IMG/VR virus record: IMGVR_UViG_3300017963_000024
Span: 1-64,000 of that record
Strand: one strand, 5' to 3'
Source: a virus
Length of the DNA: 64,000 nt
Positions 33,013-40,424 of this stretch are shown here, in pieces (position 1 is the stretch's first letter; each line of letters opens with the position of its first letter). Below the pieces are notes generated by a model, which ran no database searches, had not been told where the DNA came from, and was given only the letters and a program-made list of their open reading frames with translations. A program made the position numbers and the translations under genes.

Positions 33013-33475
33013 GGAAGATGGTTGCTGGATTTGGACAGCGTCAATCCGAACGGATGGCTACGGTCAGTTTGGTTGGAAGGGGCGGATCATCGGTGCTCAC
33101 AAGTTTTCGTATATGCTCTTCGTTGGTGACGTTCCCGATCCACTTGTGGTGTGCCACAGATGCGACAATCAACTCTGCGTGAACCCGGACCACCTGTTTC
33201 TCGATACTCAGTCAGAAAACGTTTGGGATATGCGGAGAAAAAATAGGAACTTCAGGGCGACGGGTAACATGAACGGCATGAGACGACGACCAGACCGCGT
33301 GGCGAAAGGAGAAAAGCATGGACAGGCCAAGCTGACAAGAGAGACTGTGAAGGCGATCAAGCGTTTTGCAAAGCTTGGGTGGAAGCCGAAGGAGATAGCG
33401 GATCACTTCGGAGTCGGCCCCTCAACTATTCGTGATGTCCTCACGGGTAAGACATGGAAAGGAGACACAGCATGA
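32921..33475 (+). CDS. HNH homing endonuclease (third copy)
   Basis: 184 residues from GTG 32921. RFLAKVSKE begins the domain, then CWIWTAS, CHRCDNQLCVNPDHLFL and the SENVWDMRRK end. A C-terminal helix-turn-helix is seen (EIADHFGVGPSTIRDVLTG). Same architecture as the HNH genes at 14446 and 30941. Confidence 0.85.
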   Translation: MAVFKRKNRASLSANQSVQDRFLAKVSKESREDGCWIWTASIRTDGYGQFGWKGRIIGAHKFSYMLFVGDVPDPLVVCHRCDNQLCVNPDHLFLDTQSENVWDMRRKNRNFRATGNMNGMRRRPDRVAKGEKHGQAKLTRETVKAIKRFAKLGWKPKEIADHFGVGPSTIRDVLTGKTWKGDTA

Positions 33476-33945
33476 AGATGAAAAAGCGAAAGAAGAAGAT
33501 CGGACTGGTCAACGCACTTGGCGGTGGCTCGGATAAGCCCAAGAAGAAAAAGAAGCAGGTCGAGGAAGCTGCCATCGAAGAGAAGCCCAAGAAGAAAAAG
33601 AAGCTGAAGAAGACGAAGAAGACGAAGAAGGGCAAGAAGGACCTCGCTGAACTGAAAGATAAGGTCAAGGCCGAACGTAAGAAGCCGAAGGGCCGCACCA
33701 TTGAGTTTCTCGATCTGAAGGTGGAGTACGATGTCGAGATTCCAGCCAAGGGCCGCCCGTCCTTGAAACGGATTCCGTTCGACAAGCTGAACAAGAAGAA
33801 CGCTTCTTTCTTCATTCCGTTCGAGGAGATGGCTCCTTCACAGGTCAACTCTGCCGTGGGTCAGGAAAATCTCCGTGCCGAAGGGAAGCGCAAGTACATC
33901 TACCGTTCGGTCGAAGGTGGCTCACGAGTCTTCCGAATCGACTAG
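33472..33945 (+). CDS. Lys-rich protein with C-terminal domain
   Basis: 157 residues. The first 75 are Lys runs (KKKKKLKKTKKTKKGKK) resembling histone-like tails. Residues 80-157 look folded (IEFLDLKVEYDVEI). ATG overlaps the HNH stop and follows AAAGGAGACA. The protein probably binds nucleic acid; no family was recognised. Confidence 0.6.
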   Translation: MKMKKRKKKIGLVNALGGGSDKPKKKKKQVEEAAIEEKPKKKKKLKKTKKTKKGKKDLAELKDKVKAERKKPKGRTIEFLDLKVEYDVEIPAKGRPSLKRIPFDKLNKKNASFFIPFEEMAPSQVNSAVGQENLRAEGKRKYIYRSVEGGSRVFRID

Positions 33946-33946
33946 A

Positions 33947-34171
33947 ATGGCTGGTGTTTTTTCGAGAGACTACGGCTCGCACGTTGCAAAGTTTGAGGAC
34001 GTGCGGGCCACAGGGCAGACGATGGGGGGTGCTCTGATTTGTGAGATCAACGGCAAGTCGGAGTTCATCCCCCAAGGCTGTATTGACGACACCAGCGAGG
34101 TTTGGGAACCGGGGCACGAGGGGACGCTTGTGATTTGGGAGAAGATCGCAATCGAAAAAGGTCTGGTGTAG
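33947..34171 (+). CDS. Small hypothetical protein
   Basis: 74 residues beginning MAGVFSRDYG, one base after the previous stop. Strand-rich. No ribosome site is clear, so it is probably translated by coupling. No family was recognised. Confidence 0.45.
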   Translation: MAGVFSRDYGSHVAKFEDVRATGQTMGGALICEINGKSEFIPQGCIDDTSEVWEPGHEGTLVIWEKIAIEKGLV

Positions 34172-34182
34172 AATGTGTTCCC

Positions 34183-34401
34183 ATGAAGCTTGCGACGAAG
34201 AGGTGGTTGCTGGCGGCTCTTGACGACATTCAAAAGCTTTCAGATGAGTTTGCGAATGACCCACGGGGAGTCGCTGATGCGTTATGGGAAGTGGGCTTTG
34301 AGGTGGAACAGGAACTAGCTTCAATGGATGGGCTACTGCCCAACGAAAGGAGTGATAATGAAGACAAGGCGAGTAACGGTGACGATGGAGATCGAGACTG
34401 A
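34183..34401 (+). CDS. Small hypothetical protein with acidic tail
   Basis: 72 residues; helical (AALDDIQKLSDEFANDPRG) with an acidic end. The start has no strong ribosome site. Its last 44 bp overlap the next small gene. Confidence 0.45.
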   Translation: MKLATKRWLLAALDDIQKLSDEFANDPRGVADALWEVGFEVEQELASMDGLLPNERSDNEDKASNGDDGDRD

Positions 34402-34522
34402 CATCCCTCTGAGTGATCTTCGCAAGAAGGCGAACTGGCATACTGATGTGTGCCGAAGAGGAGAGCGAGTAGCTGAACCTGTGGATGTGAAGCAAGTCAC
34501 GGTTCAGGTCGCCGCCAACTGA
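34358..34522 (+). CDS. Small hypothetical protein
   Basis: 54 residues, start set by GAAAGGAGTGATAATG. N-terminal basic strand (MKTRRVTVTMEIETDIPL) with one Cys near the middle. No family was recognised. Confidence 0.55.
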   Translation: MKTRRVTVTMEIETDIPLSDLRKKANWHTDVCRRGERVAEPVDVKQVTVQVAAN

Positions 34523-34605
34523 CAAGCTTCGGTGTACCTGCGGGCTAGGCCAGCACATTGTTTAACCGTGAATAGAATACAGGCACTCATCCTCGTTGTC
34601 AGCGC

Positions 34606-34636
34606 AAAGAGCACGAGTAGCCTTTTTTCTTTTCCC
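34606..34636 (+). terminator. Weak terminator-like site
   Basis: In the 203-bp gap 34523-34725, a short stem (CTCGT with ACGAG) is followed by a T-rich tract (34622-34636). Further right is a GC hairpin (GGGCCGGG, 34671-34678, with CCCCGGCCC, 34687-34695) without T-run. I see no clear promoter in this gap. Confidence 0.3.
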
Positions 34637-34725
34637 TTAGACGATGTCGTGCGAAGTGTCCGCAGGAAACGGGCCGGGTTGCTGGTCCCCGGCCCACCCT
34701 TTGCAGATTCACGAGAAGGGGCGGT

Positions 34726-35040
34726 ATGGAGGATAGAGCTTTCAACAATGTCTGGTTACTGCCTGAACTCTGGAGAGCGTTAATCTCAGGTGTATGCTTT
34801 GCTGAGAACCAATCCAGCAATAGGCGGTATGATTACTCCGGTCTACTCCAAGCTTTGCTTCTCCTCGATCAGATGCGGGAGGACGACGACATCATCGAGA
34901 TTCGCCTACTCAAGCCAGATGAGATCGGACTGAATGGGGAGGACTTGGGGTTGAACACGGAAGCTGTGACCGAGGTGCTGAGAGAAAAGCGGGTCATCAA
35001 CGTAAGACAACTTAGGCAGTTGCGGAGGAGGGCTGGATGA
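34726..35040 (+). CDS. Hypothetical acidic protein
   Basis: 104 residues; ATG 34726 follows GAAGGGGCGG. Helical, acidic middle (DQMREDDDIIEIRLL), basic end. No family was recognised. Confidence 0.55.
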   Translation: MEDRAFNNVWLLPELWRALISGVCFAENQSSNRRYDYSGLLQALLLLDQMREDDDIIEIRLLKPDEIGLNGEDLGLNTEAVTEVLREKRVINVRQLRQLRRRAG

Positions 35041-35219
35041 GGACGTTCAACGTTTACGTTACATCACCCAATGGGGCAGGGCGGTTTTTCTCCGTTCCTG
35101 CCCCGTTCACTTTGAAGGGCAGAGCTAGAAAGGGGGAGCGAAATGAGAGTCAATCTAGGAACCATCGACATCAGCGACAAAGCACGAAAGGCGATCACAC
35201 GGCACCTGACCGATGGTAG
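35037..35219 (+). CDS. Doubtful small gene overlapping the next
   Basis: 60 residues from an ATGA overlap. The first 28 residues are protein-like (MRTFNVYVTSPNGAG), the rest is His/Arg/Gln-rich and lies over the better-supported gene at 35143. The end is doubtful. Confidence 0.25.
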   Translation: MRTFNVYVTSPNGAGRFFSVPAPFTLKGRARKGERNESQSRNHRHQRQSTKGDHTAPDRW

Positions 35220-35322
35220 GCGGGGCAGCTTGGCTGGCCGTGCCGAAGTCAAGGAAATCTTCCAGAAGGCGGGGAAGAAAGCCATCAAGAAGATGGTGAA
35301 GGAGTGGAGTGGGAGCGACTGA
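35143..35322 (+). CDS. Small basic protein
   Basis: 59 residues behind AAAGGGGGAGCGAAATG. MRVNLGTIDISDKARKAI begins the protein and Lys-rich helices end it. It is coupled to the next gene by TGATG. No family was recognised; DNA binding is possible from its charge. Confidence 0.55.
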   Translation: MRVNLGTIDISDKARKAITRHLTDGRRGSLAGRAEVKEIFQKAGKKAIKKMVKEWSGSD

Positions 35323-35729
35323 TGCAAACGTTCCTCCCGTATGCCGACTTCGATCAGACTGCAAAGTGTTTGGACTTTCGTAGACTCGGCAAGCAGCGTG
35401 TTGAGGCAATGCAGATTCTCAAAGCATTGTGCTTCCCCGGCACGAGTCGGTGGGAACATCATCCCGCAGTGAAGATGTGGAGTGGTTGTGAAGAAGCCTT
35501 GGCCCTCTACTACAACACCATTGTACGTGAGTGGGTGCGGAGGGGATACAGAAACACGATGCCTTCCCTGTTGCTGGAGGACATCGTTCTTCCCTCTTGG
35601 CTGGGGAGCGAAAGTTTTCACGCAAGCCACCGATCAAACTTGCTGCGGAAAGACCCTGAGTGGTACGGACAGTTTGGATGGGATGAGCCTTCGGACTTGC
35701 CGTACATCTGGCCGAAGGGGGAGCGATGA
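35322..35729 (+). CDS. Pyrimidine-dimer-glycosylase-like protein (MSMEG_6728 family)
   Basis: 135 residues. MQTFLPYADFDQTAKCLDFR and LGKQRVEAMQIL near the start, then HHPAVKMW and a late SFHASHRSNLLRKDPEW, match a small family related to T4 endonuclease V (DenV). Such enzymes cut at UV dimers; members of this branch are mostly untested. Start at the TGATG overlap. It fits with UDG as phage DNA repair. Confidence 0.75.
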   Translation: MQTFLPYADFDQTAKCLDFRRLGKQRVEAMQILKALCFPGTSRWEHHPAVKMWSGCEEALALYYNTIVREWVRRGYRNTMPSLLLEDIVLPSWLGSESFHASHRSNLLRKDPEWYGQFGWDEPSDLPYIWPKGER

Positions 35730-36211
35730 GAGCAATCACTCAAGAGGAGTTCGACAAACTTGAGTGCAACCAGTGTGGGGATTGTTGTGAACGTTTCTAC
35801 CTTCCCCTCCCAACAAAACTTTGGTCTGGTTGTCAGTGGCCGCTCGATCACTACAACTGGTCCGAAGAAGAAAAGGTAGAAGCCCGGAAGATGGCGATGT
35901 GGGTGTCTTTCGGAGTGGAGCCACTGGATGAACCGTTCACCGAGCGAAATAGGATGTCCTGCAAGTGCAACTGGTTCAGACGGATCACTCCAGACTACGG
36001 TGTCTGTACTCGCTACGAGGATCGCCCAAAAACGTGTTCAAGCTTTCCTCTCCACTGTACCATTGGGGATGAATTTCCCCGCTGCGTCTACAAAGTTTTC
36101 TCAGAAGAGGAGCAAACCAGTGACGACGAAGGCGAGGAGAAATTCGAGAAAGACAGAGAAGAAGCTGAAGTCACGCAAGAACCGATTACTGTCGAAGGAG
36201 GAGCGAAATGA
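35726..36211 (+). CDS. YkgJ-family Cys-cluster protein (second)
   Basis: 161 residues. LECNQCGDCCERFYLPLP starts the cluster, continued by CKCNWFRR, VCTRYEDRPKTC and FPLHC. The C-terminal 45 residues are acidic and probably disordered. It is a paralogue of the protein at 22653. Metal or iron-sulfur binding is expected; the role is unknown. Confidence 0.78.
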   Translation: MRAITQEEFDKLECNQCGDCCERFYLPLPTKLWSGCQWPLDHYNWSEEEKVEARKMAMWVSFGVEPLDEPFTERNRMSCKCNWFRRITPDYGVCTRYEDRPKTCSSFPLHCTIGDEFPRCVYKVFSEEEQTSDDEGEEKFEKDREEAEVTQEPITVEGGAK

Positions 36212-36660
36212 ATGTGTTGGTGTGTGGATCGAGGACATGGACCGACCGGGAGAGAATGAAGAGCGTGCTTGAAAAACTCCGTGAAGAGTTCGAGGGGGAA
36301 ATCCACCTCATCGTGGGGGGAGCGCGTGGAGCAGACGAGAGGGCTTGTCTGCTGGCAGAGGAACTTGGGTACACCTACGAGAACTACTACGCACAGTGGG
36401 ACCGCTACGGAAGGTCTGCTGGCCCGATCAGGAACAAGAAGATGGTGGACATCCTCGTTGAGGAGGGCGGCAAGCTTGTCCTTGCCTTCTTCGGCCCCGG
36501 CCCCTGCAAGGGAACGTGGAACACCGTCAAGTACGCCCGAACGAAGGAACTCACCGTCAGGGGGTTCCCGCAGGAAGGAATCTCCGTTGGCTTCAGCACA
36601 GAGGAGGACCATGATGGGAAAGGAAGTCGAGAAGTATCGACCAGTGTGGAAGGCAAGTAG
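36208..36660 (+). CDS. SLOG/YspA-like (DUF2493) nucleotide-binding protein
   Basis: 150 residues. VCGSRTWTDRE and VGGARGADERA are the nucleotide-binding loops, and AGPIRNKKMVD completes the DUF2493 pattern. The SLOG superfamily binds ligands such as NAD- or ADP-ribose-derived molecules and includes sensors in conflict systems. In phages these proteins may act on nucleotides or counter host signals; untested here. Start: AAGGAGGAGCGAAATG. Confidence 0.8.
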   Translation: MNVLVCGSRTWTDRERMKSVLEKLREEFEGEIHLIVGGARGADERACLLAEELGYTYENYYAQWDRYGRSAGPIRNKKMVDILVEEGGKLVLAFFGPGPCKGTWNTVKYARTKELTVRGFPQEGISVGFSTEEDHDGKGSREVSTSVEGK

Positions 36661-36802
36661 TGCGGGAGGACTCCACTACTACGGAGCGTGGTTGAAAGCT
36701 TGGACCTTCGATGAGATGTGGCGGTGTGAGCACAGGCACAGAACCAGAGAAGAAGCTCTGGCCTGTGCAATGAAGTGGAAGCCGGGAAAGGCGGATGGAT
36801 GA
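36611..36802 (+). CDS. Small hypothetical protein
   Basis: 63 residues behind GAGGAGG. Trp-rich (YYGAWLKAWTFDEMWRCEHR). No family was recognised. It overlaps the SLOG gene by 50 bp and the next gene by 4 bp. Confidence 0.5.
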   Translation: MMGKEVEKYRPVWKASSAGGLHYYGAWLKAWTFDEMWRCEHRHRTREEALACAMKWKPGKADG

Positions 36803-37056
36803 CGTACAAACTTTGGTGCTGCTGTGATGGAAGGTTCAAGTTGTGGTGGAGGCGAATCCAGAAAGTTTTAAAGGAAACCTACGGAGGAAAGAGGGGCTAC
36901 CAAGTGGTCAGCGTCGAGGAGTCCGAAGTCCCTCTGGAAGTCTTCGACCGGAGAAGAAGACTGGCAGGATTCGCTGGCCGGGGTAGATGCTCGTTCTGTG
37001 GGAGCAGGGACCCCCGGTACGAAGTCAAGCTTGAAATAGAAAGGAGGAGCGAATGA
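36799..37056 (+). CDS. Small zinc-finger-like protein
   Basis: 85 residues. LWCCCDGRFKLWWRR at the start, and CSFCGSRDP near the end suggests one zinc site. No family was recognised. Confidence 0.5.
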   Translation: MTYKLWCCCDGRFKLWWRRIQKVLKETYGGKRGYQVVSVEESEVPLEVFDRRRRLAGFAGRGRCSFCGSRDPRYEVKLEIERRSE

Positions 37057-37304
37057 AGGTGACGTTCTCAATCGACGTGGACGACCGGGTCAGGAGGGCA
37101 CTCCGCGCCTACCGAGGAAAGAGAGGGCTTGCCTCCCGTGAAGAGGTCAGGCATTTCTATATCAGCCACGGAGGAGCGGTCCTCGATGACGTGATGTGGG
37201 AATTTGAGAGGGGGGAGCGGTCTGATGAGGAAGAGGAGAGCGATAAAAAAGCAGAGGGGGGCGGGTCCTCCGATACCGTCAGCCCGCCAAGCCAGCATCT
37301 TTGA
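37053..37304 (+). CDS. Small hypothetical protein with acidic tail
   Basis: 83 residues behind AAAGGAGGAGCGAATG. N-terminal strand and helix (VTFSIDVDDRVRRALRAYRG) reminiscent of ribbon-helix-helix proteins, then an acidic low-complexity end that overlaps the next gene by 80 bp. Confidence 0.5.
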   Translation: MKVTFSIDVDDRVRRALRAYRGKRGLASREEVRHFYISHGGAVLDDVMWEFERGERSDEEEESDKKAEGGGSSDTVSPPSQHL

Positions 37305-37734
37305 AATCTACCGTGGAACCAACTCAGCCCTGACCAATCTGGTAGCCTCAGAAAGAGATCCGATTTTCATCCCCGGCGGGGTAAAAGACTCCACCCCGCC
37401 AGCTTTCAAATCCCCGGAAAAGAGGCTCATGGCTGCAATCCTAGAAGCAGCCCTAGACGACCTCCGCAAGAAACCCACCTACCTATCCAGCCACACCCCC
37501 GACGAGAGACAGAGAAAGAACCGTCTAATTCGCTTGAAAAACAATGCGATAGACTGGTTCGAGGACGATGACGACACCTACGTCTTCTCCTTCCCCTCAG
37601 TCACACAAACGCTCTTCTCAGCCCACCCAGCTTCCATTCGAGAAGCCCTGAGAGCGTCCCACCTCCTTGAAAAAGAATCACCAGAAATCCCCCGTCAATC
37701 ACCCAAGAGAATCAAAAAGCCCGCCCACAAGTAA
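37225..37734 (+). CDS. Phage protein with basic N-terminus, function unknown
   Basis: 169 residues behind GGGGGGAGCGG. Residues 1-25 are basic. Residues 70-150 carry DWFEDDDDTYVFSFPSV and a leucine-rich helix, a pattern seen in small phage proteins near replication genes. It ends before the non-coding iteron region. Confidence 0.55.
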   Translation: MRKRRAIKKQRGAGPPIPSARQASIFEIYRGTNSALTNLVASERDPIFIPGGVKDSTPPAFKSPEKRLMAAILEAALDDLRKKPTYLSSHTPDERQRKNRLIRLKNNAIDWFEDDDDTYVFSFPSVTQTLFSAHPASIREALRASHLLEKESPEIPRQSPKRIKKPAHK

Positions 37735-37951
37735 TTCCCCGCCTGTTATATGTAAGGGGTAGATTCAAACTACCCCTCCCACCTGATTCAAAAACACCCT
37801 CAAAGATTTCAGGACAGAAAATCCAGCAAAAACAACGGGAAGCGATTCCACACAACCCAAAACAAACGGGGAGAGTTGTGAAAAAGCGGCCCTACCGATT
37901 CCAAAAACCTTCAGGGGGACACATCGCTGAAAAAGGGGGTAATCTCGCCTT

Positions 37952-38003
37952 CAAAAGGTCCTAGAGGGGGTAATCCACCCTACAAAAGGTCCTAGAGGGG
38001 GTA
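37952..38003. repeat. Two 21-bp direct repeats
   Basis: Identical 21-mers at 37952-37972 and 37983-38003, 31 bp apart (about three helical turns). A truncated version, AAAAGGGGGTAATC, precedes them near 37930. The spacing suits cooperative binding of one protein. Confidence 0.75.
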
Positions 38004-38120
38004 CACGCTTGAATGAAGTATCAATACTCGCTCGTGTGAGCACTGCGGTTGCAATACTCGTGAGTATTCGCACCGCTCACGGAGCGGCGTTCCTTATATA
38101 GACAGAAACCCATAGCAGCC

Positions 38121-38225
38121 CTCCTACGGTGCGAATACTCGTGAGTATTCGTGCCCTCCTACGGTGCGAATACTCGTGAGTATTCGTGCCCTCCTACGGT
38201 GCGAATACTCGTGAGTATTCGTGCC
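38121..38225. repeat. Three tandem 35-bp repeats with near-palindromic core
   Basis: Perfect copies at 38121-38155, 38156-38190 and 38191-38225. Each contains CGAATACTCGTGAGTATTCG, 9-bp inverted arms around GT. A fourth, diverged core is at 38051-38073 and a half-site near 38021. No unique spacers lie between copies, so this is not CRISPR. Iteron-like: origin or operator. Confidence 0.85.
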
Positions 38226-38241
38226 CTCCCCCGCCCCCAAC

Positions 38242-38270
38242 TTGACAAAGCTTTGATAATGTGAGACAAT
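38242..38270 (+). promoter_or_regulatory. Promoter with TTGACAAAGCTTTG
   Basis: TTGACA (38242-38247), 17 bp starting AAGCTTTG, GACAAT (38265-38270). It is directly downstream of the iterons and drives the genes from 38325. Confidence 0.85.
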
Positions 38271-38324
38271 ATGACCGTGGAAAAAGCCCATTCTAACGGT
38301 CACAGACCAGAAAGGAGGAACAGA

Positions 38325-38606
38325 ATGGCGGTATCGAAATCATTGGAGGAGCAGTTGGCGGCTTTGACTGGAAAAGGGGGCAATACGAAGAAAGCCCCTG
38401 CCAAGAAGAAGGGGGGCCGCCCCAAGAAGACCGAGGCGGAAAAGATCGTGGAGAAGGTCCTGAAAAAGGGTCCGAAGTGCAACTTCTGCGGGCGTCCTGC
38501 CACGGTCGAAGTTCTCATCGCTGAACTGGACGGTAGCCATGTGAAATCGGTGATGCTCTGCAAGGGCTGCACGGGGAAGCGCATGAACTTCAGGAAGGAG
38601 GGGTAA
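38325..38606 (+). CDS. Small zinc-finger protein with AT-hook-like motif
   Basis: 93 residues behind AAAGGAGGAACAGAATG. Residues 20-40 hold KKGGRPKK, an AT-hook-like DNA-binding sequence. CNFCGRPATVEV and LCKGCTG give a four-Cys zinc site near 55-85. It is the first gene right of the iteron array, so it could be the protein that acts there; inference only. Confidence 0.65.
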   Translation: MAVSKSLEEQLAALTGKGGNTKKAPAKKKGGRPKKTEAEKIVEKVLKKGPKCNFCGRPATVEVLIAELDGSHVKSVMLCKGCTGKRMNFRKEG

Positions 38607-38607
38607 G

Positions 38608-39093
38608 ATGGTGGCGAAGAGCACGTTCGTTTCCCCGATTCGGTTCACAGAAACGTGGGAGCGGCTAACCGAGAAACAGAGGGAGTTCGTTCTGGATGCT
38701 TTCGATGGTACTTCACAGGACGAACTGGTGGACGCGCTCACACGCATCGACACGATCATCGTCTACCACGGAATGCTCAAGGACGCGGAGGAGCACGAGA
38801 GGAACATGGACCCGAAACGCGGCACAGAGGATGAGGACTGCACCTGTCCACAGTGTCGCGGGTTTGGGCACGATGACAGGATCGTGGTCGATCTCCAGAA
38901 GGAGAAAGCCACAACGGGGACGCTCATCTGTGAGCTACTCCAAACCTTCATCGACGATGTTCCCCGTAGCGAGATCCTCGATGCAATCCACAGACTCCGG
39001 GTGTGGGTCGAGCGGCATCCGGGTGTCAGCCCTGACATTCGTAATCTGAAATGCTCCGCTCCAGACTACGAACTCTTCGAGGTTTGTCCGTGA
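38608..39093 (+). CDS. Hypothetical protein with CTCPQC motif
   Basis: 161 residues. Helical N-terminus (TEKQREFVLDAFDGTSQDEL), a CTCPQCRGFGHDD metal-type knuckle near 75-90, helical C-terminus. No family was recognised. Confidence 0.6.
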   Translation: MVAKSTFVSPIRFTETWERLTEKQREFVLDAFDGTSQDELVDALTRIDTIIVYHGMLKDAEEHERNMDPKRGTEDEDCTCPQCRGFGHDDRIVVDLQKEKATTGTLICELLQTFIDDVPRSEILDAIHRLRVWVERHPGVSPDIRNLKCSAPDYELFEVCP

Positions 39094-39290
39094 GTACGCT
39101 CAAGCAACTCAGGAAGGTGCGTAACAAAGCTTACCGGCTGTCGATCATACTCGGGGATGTGATCGCAATCCTCAACGGGACTTACATCAAGCGTGTGATG
39201 AGAAAGCACGCGCTGAAGCGGGCCGGTAGAGCAACGATGTGGGGCATCCCCGTTTCAAAGCTGAAAGGAAAAAGGAGGAAGCGCAGATGA
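39090..39290 (+). CDS. Small basic phage protein, paralogue of 45722
   Basis: 66 residues from GTG 39090 (GTGA overlap). AYRLSIILGDVIAILNG, then YIKRVMRKHALKRAGRA, is the signature of a small basic family widespread in tailed phages. A second, diverged copy is at 45722. The function is unknown; nucleic-acid binding is plausible. Confidence 0.65.
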   Translation: MSTLKQLRKVRNKAYRLSIILGDVIAILNGTYIKRVMRKHALKRAGRATMWGIPVSKLKGKRRKRR

Positions 39291-39568
39291 AGGGGAACTA
39301 CGAAGAAGGGAAATTGGGGCGAACAGCGGCAGAGAGTCTGCTGGCGGCTGCCAACCTGATGGGAAACGAAGCAGAGGTTGATGCGTTCATGGACACGATC
39401 ATGCGGTCCCACCGTACTCTGCAACAGGGGGCGGGGCGTTTCATCCAAGCTTTGATCTTCAACACGGCGGAGGACAAGTGGGGCCACGATCTCCGTAATG
39501 AAGCGTGGGTGGAGTTCTGCAAGGCAGCCAAACCTCTCGTGTGGGACCACCCGCTGCCGTTCATGTAG
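39287..39568 (+). CDS. Small hypothetical protein
   Basis: 93 residues behind AAAGGAGGAAGCGCAG. Helical, starts MKGNYEEGKLGRTAAESL. No family was recognised. An inverted repeat follows its stop. Confidence 0.6.
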   Translation: MKGNYEEGKLGRTAAESLLAAANLMGNEAEVDAFMDTIMRSHRTLQQGAGRFIQALIFNTAEDKWGHDLRNEAWVEFCKAAKPLVWDHPLPFM

Positions 39569-39583
39569 CAGGGGGAGCGGCTC

Positions 39584-39610
39584 GCCATAGCGGGCCTACC
39601 CTGCTATGGC
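39584..39610. repeat. Inverted repeat GCCATAGC/GCTATGGC
   Basis: GCCATAGC (39584-39591) and GCTATGGC (39603-39610) with an 11-nt loop, between a stop and a promoter. There is no T-run. It is one of several intergenic CCATAGS boxes between 38 and 43 kb. Confidence 0.6.
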
Positions 39611-39622
39611 GGGACTGCTAAC

Positions 39623-39651
39623 TTGACAAAGCTTTGGGCATTTGGTACAAT
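39623..39651 (+). promoter_or_regulatory. Promoter with TTGACAAAGCTTTG
   Basis: TTGACA (39623-39628), 17 bp starting AAGCTTTG, TACAAT (39646-39651). The leader carries a GGGGATTTCCCC hairpin and ends AAAGGAGGAAGCGATG. Confidence 0.88.
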
Positions 39652-39707
39652 GTGCCACCATCGAGAAACGGGGATTTCCCCCACACACACAACGAAAGGA
39701 GGAAGCG

Positions 39708-40313
39708 ATGGCAGTAGATCTGAAGAAGAAGTTGGCGGCCTTGAAGGCGAAGGCTGCCGCCGCGAAGAAGGAGTCCAACGGGAAGGTGCCGAAGAAGGGT
39801 GCTTTCAAGGAGGACAAGAAGGCAGCGGCAAAGGTGAAGGGTGAGGTGAAGAAGAAGGGGAAGAAGGACTACGACCCGGACAAGGAGGAGTTGTTCGGCG
39901 GGATGACCGAGAAGGAGATGAAGAAGATCGAGCGGACGACCAATCCGAGGGAACTCGATGTCTCCACCCGGCGTTACCTCCCGCAGATCAACGAGACGTG
40001 TGCCATCCTCCGGCAGATCGAGAAGCTGAACGAGGAAGTCTTCTGCGCGGTGGGGACGTTGCTGTTCGACAGGACGGTGGCGGGAGAATTGAAGTGGGCC
40101 AACCAGTGTCTCAAGGCCAACGACATGGGGCTGGACTTCAAGGGCGAGGTGGATCAGCCTGTCGAGAAGGTGCTCGACGTTCTGTATCTGGCAGGGTTCT
40201 ACGTGGCGGAGGTGCAGAAGAAGCAGATTGCTTTGGCCCACCAGACGAGCAAGGCCAAGGCGGTGGTGCTGGCCGGGAAGGATTCCTGCAAGGTTGCCGT
40301 TGCCAAGGTGTAA
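39708..40313 (+). CDS. Lys/Ala-rich protein with helical domain
   Basis: 201 residues. Residues 1-65 are Lys/Ala-rich (LKKKLAALKAKAAAAKKE), histone-like. Residues 85-200 are a helical domain (QINETCAILRQIEKLNEEVF). It is one gene in its own transcription unit with a strong promoter. DNA binding by the N-terminus is likely; no family was recognised. Confidence 0.65.
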   Translation: MAVDLKKKLAALKAKAAAAKKESNGKVPKKGAFKEDKKAAAKVKGEVKKKGKKDYDPDKEELFGGMTEKEMKKIERTTNPRELDVSTRRYLPQINETCAILRQIEKLNEEVFCAVGTLLFDRTVAGELKWANQCLKANDMGLDFKGEVDQPVEKVLDVLYLAGFYVAEVQKKQIALAHQTSKAKAVVLAGKDSCKVAVAKV

Positions 40314-40340
40314 AGCGGCTCGCCATAGCGGGGAGGAAAG

Positions 40341-40369
40341 TTGACAAAGCTTTCCTCCCTTGCTATAAT
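40341..40369 (+). promoter_or_regulatory. Promoter inside a 10-bp inverted repeat
   Basis: TTGACA (40341-40346), 17 bp, TATAAT (40364-40369), a perfect consensus. GGGAGGAAAG (40331-40340) and CTTTCCTCCC (40350-40359) form arms around TTGACAAAG, so the -35 box lies in the loop. The leader holds GGGAAGGG (40383-40390) facing CCCTTCCC (40396-40403). Confidence 0.88.
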
Positions 40370-40424
40370 GTATGCACAGTGAGGGAAGGGATTTCCCCTT
40401 CCCCTTAGACGAAGGAGGAGCGAA

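Larger units (their letters stand above)
37735..38241. other. Non-coding control region with direct repeats and iterons
   Basis: A 507-bp gap with no convincing gene. It holds a purine-rich 5' part, two copies of CAAAAGGTCCTAGAGGGGGTA (37952-37972, 37983-38003), a lone palindromic unit (38051-38073), a TTATATA stretch (38093-38099) and three tandem 35-bp repeats. Candidate origin of replication or multi-site operator. Confidence 0.55.

Noticed and set aside
36269-36610. N-terminal extension of the small gene at 36611
   Set aside because: It is a Ser/Arg-rich out-of-frame reading of the SLOG gene; the real start has GAGGAGG just before ATG 36611.
38121-38225. CRISPR array
   Set aside because: Three perfect tandem 35-bp units with no unique spacers and no cas genes; an iteron or operator array fits better.
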